Origin: Tribonema minus
Taxonomy: Eukaryota; Sar; Xanthophyceae; Tribonematales; Tribonemataceae
DNA length: 64,000 nt
Direction: 5' to 3'
NCBI GenBank assembly: GCA_017506865.1
Contig: JAFCMP010000224.1
Span: 992,001 to 1,056,000 of the forward strand
The translations under genes and the position numbers were made by a program. Below, one piece after another: positions 33,865-44,461 of this stretch. Each line of letters begins with the position of its first letter. The first letter of the stretch is position 1. The notes beneath the pieces are model-generated. The model was given only the letters and a program-made list of their open reading frames with translations. It ran no database searches and had not been told where the DNA came from.

Positions 33865-33984
33865 CGGAAAAGTTGAACTGCGTGCGATGGCGATGCGTAG
33901 GCCTGCGGCAAGCCCACAGATGCCTGCAGAAAGTTCGCCGTTGCCCCATGAGGCAAACTACCAATCCCAGTAGGACTTCCAAGA

Positions 33985-34319
33985 TGTGGCCTAGCGGCCT
34001 TGATGTGTCTAAATACTACTCATTTCAAGGGCGGGGGCCATATGTACGATGACCAGATCCATGAGAGGTAAGCTTCCAGCTTGTTTCAAGGTGTCCAGTG
34101 ATTTTATTAGCAGTTGCAAGCAGCGCAGCATTGCTCAGCGCATGACGCTAACCCTAAACCAACATGCGAGCAACCCTACTTCAACTTCTAGTTCAACATC
34201 AACCTCAACTTGAAGTTAAACTTACAACTTGAACAAATGCATGCAGAGATGTGCGCGCTTCTCATCAACCGCTACACATGTGCTGTCGCACTTGCACCTC
34301 TGCATGCACTGCTGGCACA
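33985..34319 (-). repeat. LTR type 2, 3' LTR of E3
   Basis: TG...CA, ends GCTAGGCCACA on the minus strand. It shares its outermost bases and the AACTTCAA-rich middle with type 1 LTRs but differs elsewhere. Confidence 0.8.
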
Positions 34320-36651
34320 TACCCCCCCTGCATGGTGCTCTCTGCATCCATGCACACAACCAGCAGCGGTCAATGGCTCCTATCTTTTTCCTTGTGCATG
34401 CCTGTGCAGAACAACTGCATGGAATATGTGTGCAAAACGCTCTGTGGCTCGCTGGCAGCCATCACTGCGCGAGAGCAGGCACCACATGCAGCAGAAATTG
34501 TGGAAGGCCGCACACACACGAAAGCTACACACTAAGGCCAGTGACAGACTGCCCAGCGACGGCAAAACATACCCCCCCCCATAGCTGAGCCGGTGCAAGA
34601 ACTATCGCGCTGCGCGTCTCCTCCTCTTGAGGCCACACCTAATGCTGCTACATCCGCTTGCTCGGCCTTAAGTGCAAAGTCTGAAGTACCCTTGCCGCAT
34701 ACAACACGAAACTGCTCGCGGCATAATGTGCATAGGCAAGTCAAATGACCTGCCCGAGGGTGACAACAGAAGGCGACACGCTAGCAGTGCTACAGCATCA
34801 TGAGCTCCGCTTTCCAGCTCTAGCACCTCAGCGCTCTGGAAGGTCGGCATAAGGCCGCCACTATAGCTACATGTATGAACTGCGCCATTACACACTTGGT
34901 ATTAACTCAACCCGGGGCCCTTCAATTCCTAATCGCCAGAGCTCCTCCGCGCACGCCCCTGCGCCGCCTGTAGCTGCTACTAGCTAACCCGAACACGCAC
35001 TTTGCCACAGCGGAAGCAGCACGCCTCTCCATTTCCTGAGCACTGTCACCGTGCTCCCCAACCTCCAGAGCAGGTCCTGTTCTGCTGCGTGTCGACCTCA
35101 AGCGCCTCGCCGTACACGTGTTGTGCACTGGCTCTGATGCACCTCCACTGTCCGCCATGACCGCCTGAGCGCGTGGATCACGAACAGTGCAGCGCCGAAG
35201 CCTGCACTGATACCGCCGCCCCATATTGCGACATGGCCACCATCTGTCCCTAGGGTTGCAACGCTCGCATATGCCTGCGCGCCGCTGACCTCCCCCCCCA
35301 TGTACGGGCCGGGCCGTACATGCACACAGCCAGCGCACCTAAAGGGTGGGTGGGCGGGACTTGTGGCCTGCACCCCGTCCATGTGGCTCGCTACTGCGTT
35401 ACGAGCCGCACGCATTAAGGGGTACATGCCACATACCCCCCCCAGGATCCAGACGCTGGATGCTGCCAACATGTACCCCCCGTATCCAAACATGGGGCAG
35501 AGTGCTGATGTGGCCTGGACGGACAGTCACCTAACGTCCCGGCGCTGCCATGCTGCTCCGCTGTGGCCAAGCTGGTCCCCCCCAGCTCTTAAACGTCCAT
35601 TTGCATCCACGGAGGCTTTAGAAGGCACCGCCGTTCTGTGCTCATGTAGCTGCGCCAGCACGACAACATCCAGGGGCTGCAAGTTGTCGTGAAATCGTCG
35701 CAGCACACTGCAGTATAGGCACTGACTGTGCTCGGCAGCGTAGTGGCATGGCTGATGTTGAAGAGCGCCTTCGTGCCAGCTGCCAGCGCCATGCTGCTGT
35801 TCTCCGCAGAACGCGCAGTTGCGGTGTCTCCCGTGCTGCTGAGCGTTGTGGCATGTGTACCCCTGCTGTGCAAGGCACCAGATGCCACCGTAACGGCGGA
35901 AGCATTCATTACTGCTGTGCCTCCGGAGTCACGGCACATGATCACAGACCTTCTCTGGGCACCAAATGCCACGGCGGAAGCGTTCACCACTGCTGTGCCT
36001 CCGGAATCACAGCGTACAGCAGGCCTGCTTGGCTTGCGGCTTTGCGCCGTCCAGTTCGGAGCGGCATCGCTGGTGTTGCGGAGCACAGCCATGCCCCCAT
36101 CATCGCTGCGTGCCGATATGCCCATACTGGGATGCTCGCATACACCGGCATCCCGTCGCGCACCAAGCTCCGCTGTCGCTGGCGCCAATGCAGCACTCAC
36201 GGGCGCACTACGTGTTGCAGACGGTGCACTGACAACTCCATGCTTATGCTGAGACCGAGCCGCCTGCTGAGCCGTCCGCCTGCCCTTGGCTGTGAATGAG
36301 GCTGCCGTACCGCAGTGCCACGTGAAGTGCTACGGCGAGCCGTTGCTGTCACGTTGTGTGTGATGGCACCTGTGTGCTTTGCTGTCAAAGGCGGTGTGAC
36401 AGCTGCAGGAAGCATGTCATCTGCATGCATGGAGCCAGCAGCAGCTGCGGGTTTCCTCGAAGACGCCTGCTACCGTTTGCTGAGCCATGTTGACGCTAGC
36501 ACCAGCTGCAGTGCGGTGATGAGGAGCAGCCGCTTTTCTCCGCACAGACGCCGCGACACTTGCTTTGACCGCCGCCTTGCCTCCAGTGCAGCCTCTGCGT
36601 GTGTCATGGCCGCTGTCCCCGACAGCCGTGTGCGCACCTGTGTTGCCGTGC
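34320..36651 (-). pseudogene. E3: 3' interior, hydrophobic and low-complexity coding remnants
   Basis: Minus-strand frame 35098-35493 opens with MFGYGGYMLAASSVWILGG, a likely membrane segment; 35589-36200 is Ser/Thr-rich with a repeated CDSGGTAVVNASAV-type unit. Function unknown. The first 300 bases beside the LTR resemble the corresponding E1 stretch (25107-25400). Confidence 0.4.
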
Positions 36652-38163
36652 TCAGAGTTGATGGTGCCGGGTTTGGCTCCACCACACACTGTGCTGTTGC
36701 TGCCATTGCTGCATGCTGGTGCCGTCACTCACGCCACTGCAACCGTCCGCGAGCGCACTGTTGAGCGAAGTCACTGTTGACGGTGAATCTGCAGCACCTG
36801 CCAGCAGCTGCTGACAACGCTCCACAACCGCTTGAAGCGCAGCGCGGAAGGCTGTTGACTGCTGCCCACTGCAGCAGGACGCCGCATGTGCATCTGCGGG
36901 AACAGCGGACTCCTTCCCCCGGCTCTCCAATACCGCCAAGCGTTCGCGCAAGACAGCAGCATTCTGTTTGAGTTGTGCAACCTGCTTGCGCAAAGCACGC
37001 TCCTCCTTGCTGGCTATATGATTGCTGGCACCTGCTGAACTCTTCGAGCCAGCTGTAGCACGTAAACGCGCACCAGCATGACGGTGTGTGTTGTCACCAC
37101 CGCGACGCTTCATGGGAGTCTGGGCCGCTGAAGACTGTTCTCGGGACGCTATTCCTGTTGATGCCGCCTGTATAGGTGACGAATTGCGTCTCAACTGGGG
37201 ATGCAGCTTCCAGCAGCGGGCCACGAAATGTCCGAGCATCTCACAATGAGTACACTGCCGGCTAGGGTGTCTGGCACCACTGCTGCGAGCAGAGGGCGCC
37301 TTTGCGACTGAAGTACGTGGAGGCGCACCAGCTGCCGATGGCTCCGTTGCAGCAGTGAGTGCGGTGCCGGAGCCGTGGTCGCCAGTTGCCATGTCGTGGC
37401 CACTTCCAGCTACAGCCTGCTGCGTCCCAGCATCACCATTGTTGCTGAGGCATGTGGGGTTGACCACGCTCAGTGCCGTAGGCGCAGCATGGGTTTCGCT
37501 ACTGCTGTTGAGCACTGCAGGACTGTCCTCCTCATCAGGTCTGCTGCTGTTGGCATCTGAAGCCGTGGTTTCGAGTGGGCTCGCCATGCTGATGCTGACC
37601 CCACCAACACCGCCACTGACGCTGTCACAACCGACACCAGGTCGTGCCACCTTGCCTGCGCCACTGTCGCCTGTTGGATCTGTGAACACAGAGCAAATGC
37701 CTGCGCTGGCTGCCAAGGCAGCACAAATATCCTCACGGCAGACCGGGTGCGTGGTGGTCGCAGGCATCACGTCGCAGGGCACTGGTGCGAGGTCAACGTC
37801 GCTGCCTTCCAGGCTGCGCGGCACAGATGTGCTGCCATCACTGCTGAGCACTGCTGCTTCGCGGATGTTGTTGCACGATGCGCTGCCCTGCTCAGCAACG
37901 CCAAGACCGCCGTTGAGCACCGTTGGATCGCCATCACCAGTGCCAGCTGACTCGTGCCGCACGCAGGCGCTGCCATCGCTGCTGAGCACTGATGCTTCGC
38001 GGATGTTGTTGCACGATGTGCTGCACTGCTCAGCAACGCCATCACCGCCGTTGAGCACTGTTGACTCGCCATTGTCAGTGCCAGCTGAGTCGTGCGGCGC
38101 AAAGGCGCTGCCATCGCCGCTGAGCCGTGTCGTGCTGTGGCAGCTGCTGCTGTGGGGCTGCAT
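36652..38163 (-). CDS. E3: zinc-knuckle, coiled-coil protein, 503 codons
   Basis: An N-terminal Ser/Thr-rich region built partly from a 46-residue tandem repeat (DNA 37831-38135), then CTHCEMLGHFVARC, a perfect C-x2-C-x4-H-x4-C zinc knuckle as in nucleocapsid proteins, then a predicted coiled coil (LRKQVAQLKQNAAVLRERL). Zinc knuckles bind single-stranded nucleic acid, so a packaging role is plausible. The frame is open in this copy. Confidence 0.6.
   Translation of the reverse strand: MQPHSSSCHSTTRLSGDGSAFAPHDSAGTDNGESTVLNGGDGVAEQCSTSCNNIREASVLSSDGSACVRHESAGTGDGDPTVLNGGLGVAEQGSASCNNIREAAVLSSDGSTSVPRSLEGSDVDLAPVPCDVMPATTTHPVCREDICAALAASAGICSVFTDPTGDSGAGKVARPGVGCDSVSGGVGGVSISMASPLETTASDANSSRPDEEDSPAVLNSSSETHAAPTALSVVNPTCLSNNGDAGTQQAVAGSGHDMATGDHGSGTALTAATEPSAAGAPPRTSVAKAPSARSSGARHPSRQCTHCEMLGHFVARCWKLHPQLRRNSSPIQAASTGIASREQSSAAQTPMKRRGGDNTHRHAGARLRATAGSKSSAGASNHIASKEERALRKQVAQLKQNAAVLRERLAVLESRGKESAVPADAHAASCCSGQQSTAFRAALQAVVERCQQLLAGAADSPSTVTSLNSALADGCSGVSDGTSMQQWQQQHSVWWSQTRHHQL
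37831..38135. repeat. 138-bp tandem repeat in E3 coding sequence
   Basis: Starts recur at 37831, 37969 and 38107 (GCTGCCATC...), spacing exactly 138 bp, about 2.2 copies, in frame (46 residues each). Confidence 0.85.
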
Positions 38164-38614
38164 GATGCGGTGCGCGGATCTGTGGAGACACTTGTGCCGT
38201 CGAATGCTGTCAAGATCCCCTTTTTGCCCTGCGCTCCCGCGTGCGTCACCGCGCTAGAAGTAGAGGAGCTGTCCCTGACCGTTGTGACACGAACACCATG
38301 GCGGGTGGTCGGTGATCCCGATACGAGATCGGTTCCATCGCTGCACAGGTCTGTAGAGCCCCCATTGCCGCAGGCAAGCTTTGACGCGTTCGACGAACGT
38401 TTACTAACGGCAAGCTTGGAGGAGCAAGTACGCAGTGGTCGCGCAACCAGCGGGTACGAGTGCATGCTGTCATCTGTGCAGAAGTACACGAGCGGTTGTG
38501 CCCATGATTGCAGGTCGCGAGGGTTGACGGCGTAGGCGGGCCTGCTTGTCTCCATTGGTGGCAGGGAGCAGTAGGTGGTGACCGCCATATCGAACAGACG
38601 CACGTGTGTCCACT

Positions 38615-39203
38615 TCACCGACACCACGTGAGCCGAGGGCTGTCCGTTGAAGATGGGGCGAACTTGAATTTTGAAGGCAACGCTGGTAAGTGCAGCTGCG
38701 CATCACACCACGTTGCCAACATGGCCACTACGGCCATTAATGGGCCACCGCCATCATGCCCATTTGCGGGAACAAGCGCAATGACACGGGTCCTTGAAGG
38801 CAGTCGAAAAGGTGCTAAGCGCCATGCACTCACCCTATACTCGCTACCATGGCCATTGTGACCAAGAGGATTCCACACATACACGCAGTCGTCGGCGTGC
38901 AGAAGCGGTTGAGATGCCGACTCTCCGTAGTCAATGACTTGTACAATGCGCGGCTTCGGTTTCTCGCCGTCAGAGCTGCGCGAGCGAGTACATGAGCGTG
39001 AGCTCGCCAAGCTGTGGGGAGAATGGCGCAAGGAGCCCCTGATGAAAGCTCATATCCACCTCGACAGCCTCCAGCTGGCGGTCTGGCCGTAGGCGTCCCT
39101 GGGCAGTACTGCCACCACTCCACGTCAATGTTATTCGCCCATCGTCATGACAGTCGCGAACTGTCCATACGACAAGTTCAAGGGCTTTATAATCTTCGAT
39201 CAC
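38615..39203 (-). pseudogene. E3: copy of the conserved E1/E3 module
   Basis: Segments parallel the N-terminal module of the E1 frame in order and spacing (see 25463-27760). In E3 it is spread over two frames and lies upstream of the zinc-knuckle frame. Function unknown. Confidence 0.5.
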
Positions 39204-40092
39204 TGTGCTTTCCGCAACGCCCAGCTCAAAAACATCGCCGGACGCCTCGTTGCGTGGTTCTTACGTCGCCACCATGGTGCCACCCACCAAGCAGCCAGTG
39301 CCGTATCATGAAAGTCTGGCAAGTCAGTAGGAAACCCGCCGGGCCGCATGAACGGCGTGCCGGCGCGCATGCCTGCTAGGTGCTGACGAATTGCAGGATG
39401 CTGGCCAGCCAGTGCCGCGCCTCGCGACCACGGCTGTAGAACAAGACGACGTGAGACAGGCTGATCGTGTGCAAGCACCCCCATATCAGTCGTTGCGGCT
39501 GAGTTTGTTGTGCCCGATGGCACCCTTGACGCACCTCTCGCCGATACCCCAGACTGCTGTGGCAGCGAAGTCACCGCTGCCTCCAGACCTGATGGAGAAT
39601 CCCAAAGATTTGAGGAAGCCTTCTGATGGCTGCGCAGAGTGTGTTCCGCCCCAAGCTGATGCGAATCCATGTCGACAGCTGCCAGGAAAAATTCCTGATT
39701 GATATCACACTCTATTTGTGCTGCAGGAAACTGAGAGCTGTGCAGCCACCCCCCGCCCAGCGCCAAGCAGGCGATGAAGGGTTGCACAGCGAGCCGAGAG
39801 GATGACAATCAACTGTCAATCACCAGCACCCACCCAGAACAGGATAGTGCAAGAGATACAGGCGACCCCTTCCGACAAAACGCGTATGCAGCAAACTCCG
39901 AGGACTGCGCCCGAAGTCCTTCAAAACATGACCCTCCGGTGGATGTAGCGTGCCAGTAAATTGTTGATAGGGTCACTGACACTGCATACACCGCCAGACT
40001 GCCGCCAAGCCGCAAGTTGCGCGATGAACGACGCAATACGCGAGCCTCAAAAAGCACGGCAGCAGCGATCGCGACAGGGCACTGAATGGACA
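39204..40092 (-). other. E3: 5' interior and leader
   Basis: Holds a minus-strand frame (39809-40057) with a hydrophobic stretch LGGSLAVYAVSVTLSTIYW, a possible membrane segment weakly similar to one in the E1 leader. No other domain was seen. Confidence 0.35.
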
Positions 40093-40326
40093 GCTTGTGT
40101 CCAGTGATTTTATTAGCAGTTGCAAGCAGCGCAGCATTGCTCAGCGCATGACGCTAACCCTAAACCAACATGCGGAGCAACCCTACTTCAACTTCAATTT
40201 GAACATCAACCTCAACTTAAAGTTGAACTTACAACTTCAACAAATGCATGCAGAGATGCGCGCGCTTCTCATCAACCGCTATACATGTGCTGTCGCACTT
40301 GCACCTCTGCATGCACCGCTGCCACA
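40093..40326 (-). repeat. LTR type 2, shortened 5' LTR of E3
   Basis: Matches the first 234 bp (minus-strand sense) of the LTR at 33985-34319; the 3' end of the LTR and the adjoining primer site are missing. Confidence 0.75.
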
Positions 40327-40359
40327 CTACCACGTAGGCTGTCAGCAGCCCTTAAACTG

Positions 40360-42616
40360 CATCTGGAAAGCTGGCATTAAATTCTGGGCCTGTTCTGGCA
40401 ATTTCTGGGGTTGTGCCACAATGTGCAGAATGCAAGGCAGGATTGCAGTTCTATCATACTTCTGCCCTAGAGCCCAGAAAACAGTGGCTAAATGTCGAGA
40501 TTGACTGTTTTCTGCCCTCACCGCAGTGTCAGGGCAGAATTTTGGACCATGCATTCTGTGGTGGTGCACTTTCTGGCCTGATTCCGTTGCTCAGACCAGA
40601 GAAAATACAGAATTGCCCCAAAAACGCAGACAGTGCGGTCCTGCATCATGATACTACTAAAAGCACCAAATTAATACTCAAAATCAATTGCATGCATTCG
40701 CAGTCGCATCAAGAACATGCCAGGCATAACAATTGCAGTTGGCAATGCATAACAATTGCAGTTGCATCAAATTGGTGGCAGGCAGCAAACATTGACAATG
40801 GACCGTCACGGTGCCATCATGAAGCGCATGCATGGTCATGATGCATCTGTGTAAAATGAGAGTCTGCGTTTACAGTCATTGTACCACCACCGCGCGCGTC
40901 AACGTCACCGGCTGTGTCAATCACACTTGCAACTTACTGAGAGCCTGTCATCATCTCAGTTGCACCAACATCAATGCTGTCATCTTCATTGCTACTGGCT
41001 GCCTGATCAGCAATGACATCAGCCTGAGCACGCAAGGGCATCGCGCCACTTAAGCCGCTGCTGCTGTGCGTGAGCATAGCTATTCCATGCCGGATCGATG
41101 TGCTGCATCATCCACCTGTCTCTGGTCAGGCAGCTCTGGTTTGGGGGAGTGTTTGCAAACACAATCACATGCGGCGGTGCAAACTGCTTGAACCCTGTCT
41201 CATACTTGGTGTTTACTATGTAGCCATTTTCGATGTCTTCAATGGCCGAGTATAGATCTTCATTGCTGAAGGTCTTTGGCTTGGTGCGTGATAGGTCAAA
41301 AATGTAGCACCGACACGTCTTCATCTTAAACACCAGATTCATGAGGTCGCCTGTGTCACCCCATGATAACTTCATGCAGTTGTGATGGTATGCCATGTAC
41401 TCTTGCCTGAGTTGCTGTAATCGTCTACCAGCCAAAGGATCTCTCGAGGGTGTACGGGGCCAAGCATGTACTCCTTCAGCTGCTCTTGACATGGCAGCAG
41501 AACACACGGCAAGTCCTGTCCCGAGCAAAGCTCCTCCTGATCGGCCCATGGACCGCTGACCCTGCGGTGACTGGGAAGCCGGTAGGTGACGGTAGGGCGA
41601 GATCGCCGGTGTGCCGCTTTTCTCTGCCGAAACTGACGCCACGGCAACACTTGCCTCGTGCAGCCGCAACAGATAAATGCTCTGGGCTTGACCAGTACTA
41701 AGGTGCTGTCAATCAGAGGCTGCAGGTGCTTTGCCTCCTCTAGAGTGGTTGTGTCGCGCAGATTGATCGTGAACTTCAGGATCACCACCTGGCTTCCTGC
41801 ACCCGCCGCTGGCTGCTGCTGGTCCATGTCCTCCAAATCCGCCATGACGAAAGCAGCTGAAGCTACAGTATTCTATGTGCACCGTGATTGGAGTGCTGCC
41901 CCCGCCGTTCGCCTCGCGCAAACTTGGCCCAACCAACGGTTTCACGAGCGTCAGGCTGCGGCCCCAGGGCGAGCCAAGTGAGCGGAAGATTCAGAGAGGG
42001 GATGGAGTAATCCCCCCGGGCGGGGCCTCCGGGGCAATTAGCCTGTACATTACTTTTTTTGGCTCAAGTGGCTCACTCAACTTTTACTTGAAGATGTTGC
42101 CGAGAAAAAAGCTCACTCGTGCACGCGTGTACAACACGCACCCAGCACTGCATGGCGTATGGCGCAGTGCCACTTGGAAAGGGAATGGGAGAAAGAGCAG
42201 AGCGCACTCGCCTGGCACGCTGTAAACGAGTGCTGGCAAGAACTCACCGATCACTTGCATCGCCTGAGGTGTAGGGTTCTTGCAAACTTGCGTCGCAGTG
42301 TTGCTCTGTTTGTGTTGTCAGACGGTTGATGGCTCTAGCATAGCGTGTGCATTAGTTAATTAACAGTTGCGTGCACCTTACTCAATGCCTCGCATCGCAT
42401 CGCATGTCAAGTGTGCATCAGCAGTCACCTGAATTGGCCTGCGCTTAGGGCAGAGCTCGGGCCCAGAATTGTCCCAGAACAAAACTCTGGCCAGAACGCC
42501 CACTCTGACTAAATCCCGCGGTCTCGGAAAGTTGTTGAGCAGATCCGTCCCAGAATTACCCCCCTGCAAAGTTTGGGCAGAACGAAGCCCAGAACGACAT
42601 GTTGATTTTCCCAATG
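40360..42616. mobile_element. Insertion X with TIR-like ends, holding a Rep fossil
   Basis: A 2257-bp insertion into the E0 leader. The uninterrupted form is visible in E1 near 29510 (AAACTGGCGGTCT); here it reads AAACTG, then X, then TGGCGGTCT, implying a TG duplication. Ends are CATCTGGAAAG and, inverted, CATTGGGAAAA (8 of 11 matching). Both ends are crowded with TTCTGGG (left) and its inverse CCCAGAA (right), like subterminal transposase sites. Contents: a Rep-like fossil (41019-41845), a duplicated CATAACAATTGCAGTTG (about 40725-40765), otherwise nothing recognisable. Confidence 0.55.
41019..41845 (-). pseudogene. CRESS-DNA-virus-like Rep (replication helicase) fossil
   Basis: Minus-strand reading shows an N-terminal strand with VVILKFTINLRDTTTLEEAK (Rep endonucleases often open with F-T-x-N), then PREILWLVDDYSNSGKSTW, a Walker A loop in the W-x-x-D-x-x-x-x-GKS setting of superfamily 3 viral Rep helicases, CRCYIFDLSRTK (Walker B), YSAIEDIENGYIVNTKYETG and HVIVFANTPPNQSCLTRDRW (motif C with the sensor asparagine). 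Family: CRESS-DNA viruses or related plasmids/transposons. Broken, a small number of breaks. Age: likely old, since no viral flank is visible. Confidence 0.75.
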
Positions 42617-42625
42617 TGGCGGTCT

Positions 42626-44204
42626 TGTGGCAGCGGTGCATGCAGAGGTGCAAGTGCGACAGCAAATGTGTAGCGGTTGATGAGAAGCGCACAACTCTGC
42701 ATGCATTTGTTGAAGTTACAAGTTCAACTTCAAGTTGAGGTTGATGTTCAACTGAAGTTGAAGTAGGGTTGCTCCGCACGTAGGGGATAGGGTTAGCGTC
42801 ATGCGCTGAGCAATGCTGCGCTGCTTGCAACTGCTAATATAATCACTGGACACCTTGAACAAGCTGGAAGCTTACCTCTCATGGATCTGGTCATTGTACT
42901 TTTTATTAATTCTCGCTCAGGGCGCGAAAAAGCCCAGATGATTGGCATCTAGCTGTAAGGAATCTACATGTCGTATGACAGTCTGAAAGTGTCGCAACGA
43001 CAACCACTGAAACGCCGCCGCCGCCAAATGGCATCTCGGGGTCCTCCCCTACGTCCTCCTCCATGTGCCCCCCCCCCCTGGATTCTGCCATGTGTGTCAT
43101 GACACGGCCAGAGTACGCCATGTGGAGCGCTGCCGACAGTGCCGAGCGTAAGCGCGCCAGGGCGATGCCCTTGAGAGCTTTAGGGCGCGCTGCTTCGGGC
43201 ACTGACATCCTGCTGGCATACTCCGTCGCCACAGCCTCCAGCAGCTTCCGCCCCTGCTCCCCGATGCTACCAAATGACCCTATTGCCAAAGTGGCAAGTT
43301 TGTAGCAATTCTGATCATAATGACCAGAATAGTGGGTAGTCTTGGTGGCCTCTTGGTCGCGGCAGCATCGCTCGGGGTCTGCTGCAGTCTTCGCTGCCCG
43401 CGACGCCACCTGTGCCTCGAAGCAGGTAACGTCCACCATGAGCGGTAGGTGGCGTGTCGGGTCGTCGTAGCCGGACGCCGGGAAGGCGTCGGCAGGCAGC
43501 ACGATGTCCATCCTGCGACTCCCCGGCGGCCCGGCGGACCCCAGAAACGGCGTGTAGTCCTCGTCCACCAGTCATGTTGTGAGGTATTGCCGCAGGATGC
43601 GCTGCGTGGCCCTCTTGACGCTATTGTGGACGATGGTGTCGTGCGCCTTGACGCGTGGCGCTTGACACAGCCGTGCATGCAGGGTGCCGCCCGGCGACTT
43701 CCCGCACAGCTTGCAGCCTGCCGTCTGCTCCTCTACTCCGATGGCGCGTTTGACGGCCAGCTGCCAGGATAGGCCATCGAACGAAGCCGTTGTGGAGTAC
43801 ATGGGCTCGTTGAGGAATGCCATGCCGATCGAGTGCATGTGGCGCTGCGACCGGAATCGAGCAAGTGCTTGCGTGCGTTGCGTGCCCTGCGGCGGCTGTT
43901 GCAGGTCCGCCTCCACCTTATCTGCAAGCTCGGTAGCGACGGCATCTGCAAGCGCACTCTGATTGGGGCGCTTCAGGCTACACTGCAACTGCAGAGCACT
44001 GGCGTCAAGTACGCAAGCAGCATCCGCACCAGTGCCACCACCTGCTGTCGGCCGCAGCGGCGGCTGCTGCGTAGGTGGTTGCTGCTGCAGTGGCGTTAGC
44101 GCTGGTGGCAGTATATGTTCCAGCTTGTCACCTGTTGCTGTACATATGGCCCTCGCCCTTGAAATGAGTTGTTTGTAGACACATCAAGGCCGCAAGGCCA
44201 CAGT
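42626..44204 (+). mobile_element. Solo LTR of type 2, split by a LINE copy (fossil)
   Basis: A type 2 LTR in plus orientation occupies 42626-42899 and 44139-44204. The outer flanks are GTCT on both sides (42622-42625 and 44205-44208), a 4-bp target duplication. It sits in the E0 leader. The interruption is the LINE copy at 42900-44138. Confidence 0.85.
42900..44138 (-). mobile_element. 5'-truncated LINE copy in the solo LTR
   Basis: Minus-strand copy of the LINE described at 55945-59952, 1239 bp, keeping the 3' third: the CCHC motif and endonuclease domain, then the 3' end ...AATTAATAAAAA. Flanked by TGTAC (42895-42899 and 44139-44143). The frame is interrupted near 43568, so this copy cannot make the full C-terminal domain; it differs from the other copies at scattered positions. 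Confidence 0.9.
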
Positions 44205-44461
44205 CTGGCGGGCTGGAGTCCTCCCCAGTACCGTCCGGCTGACGATACGACCGCAAACACCTCGTGCGCCAGTAAGCAGACCTCGGTGCGCCAAGGCTGA
44301 CAGGAAGAAGGTCCCAACGGTCCTCGCCCCCCCCTCCTTTCTGCCCTTGCCACTTGGGAAGTCCAGGCCCCTGTCAGCAGGGAACACCCGATGAACCTTT
44401 GTATGTGGGCGGGGCGGGCCCCAGGACGTAGCGTACAGATCCGCAAACTCCGGTCACAAAC
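44205..44461 (-). other. E0 leader next to its 5' LTR
   Basis: Matches the E1 leader at 29520-29796. After the LTR the minus strand reads GTTTGTGACCGGAGTTTG, parallel to E1's primer-site region. Non-coding. Confidence 0.65.

Larger units (their letters stand above)
33985..40326 (-). mobile_element. E3: LTR element with type 2 LTRs and a zinc-knuckle protein (fossil)
   Basis: Minus-strand element: 3' LTR 33985-34319 (335 bp), polypurine tract at 34320-34328, and a shortened 5' LTR at 40093-40326. The interior encodes the same module as E1 (38615-39203) and a zinc-knuckle protein (36652-38163), but no polymerase or integrase. It lies in E0: E1's uninterrupted leader (CAAACTACCACGTAGGCTG near 29490) is split here into CAAACTACCA on the left and CTACCACGTAGG on the right, with about 21 extra bases next to the left LTR. 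A few breaks. Confidence 0.7.

Noticed and set aside
41846-42100. Viral origin stem-loop next to the Rep fossil
   Set aside because: No TAGTATTAC/TAATATTAC-type nonanucleotide in a stem-loop was found.
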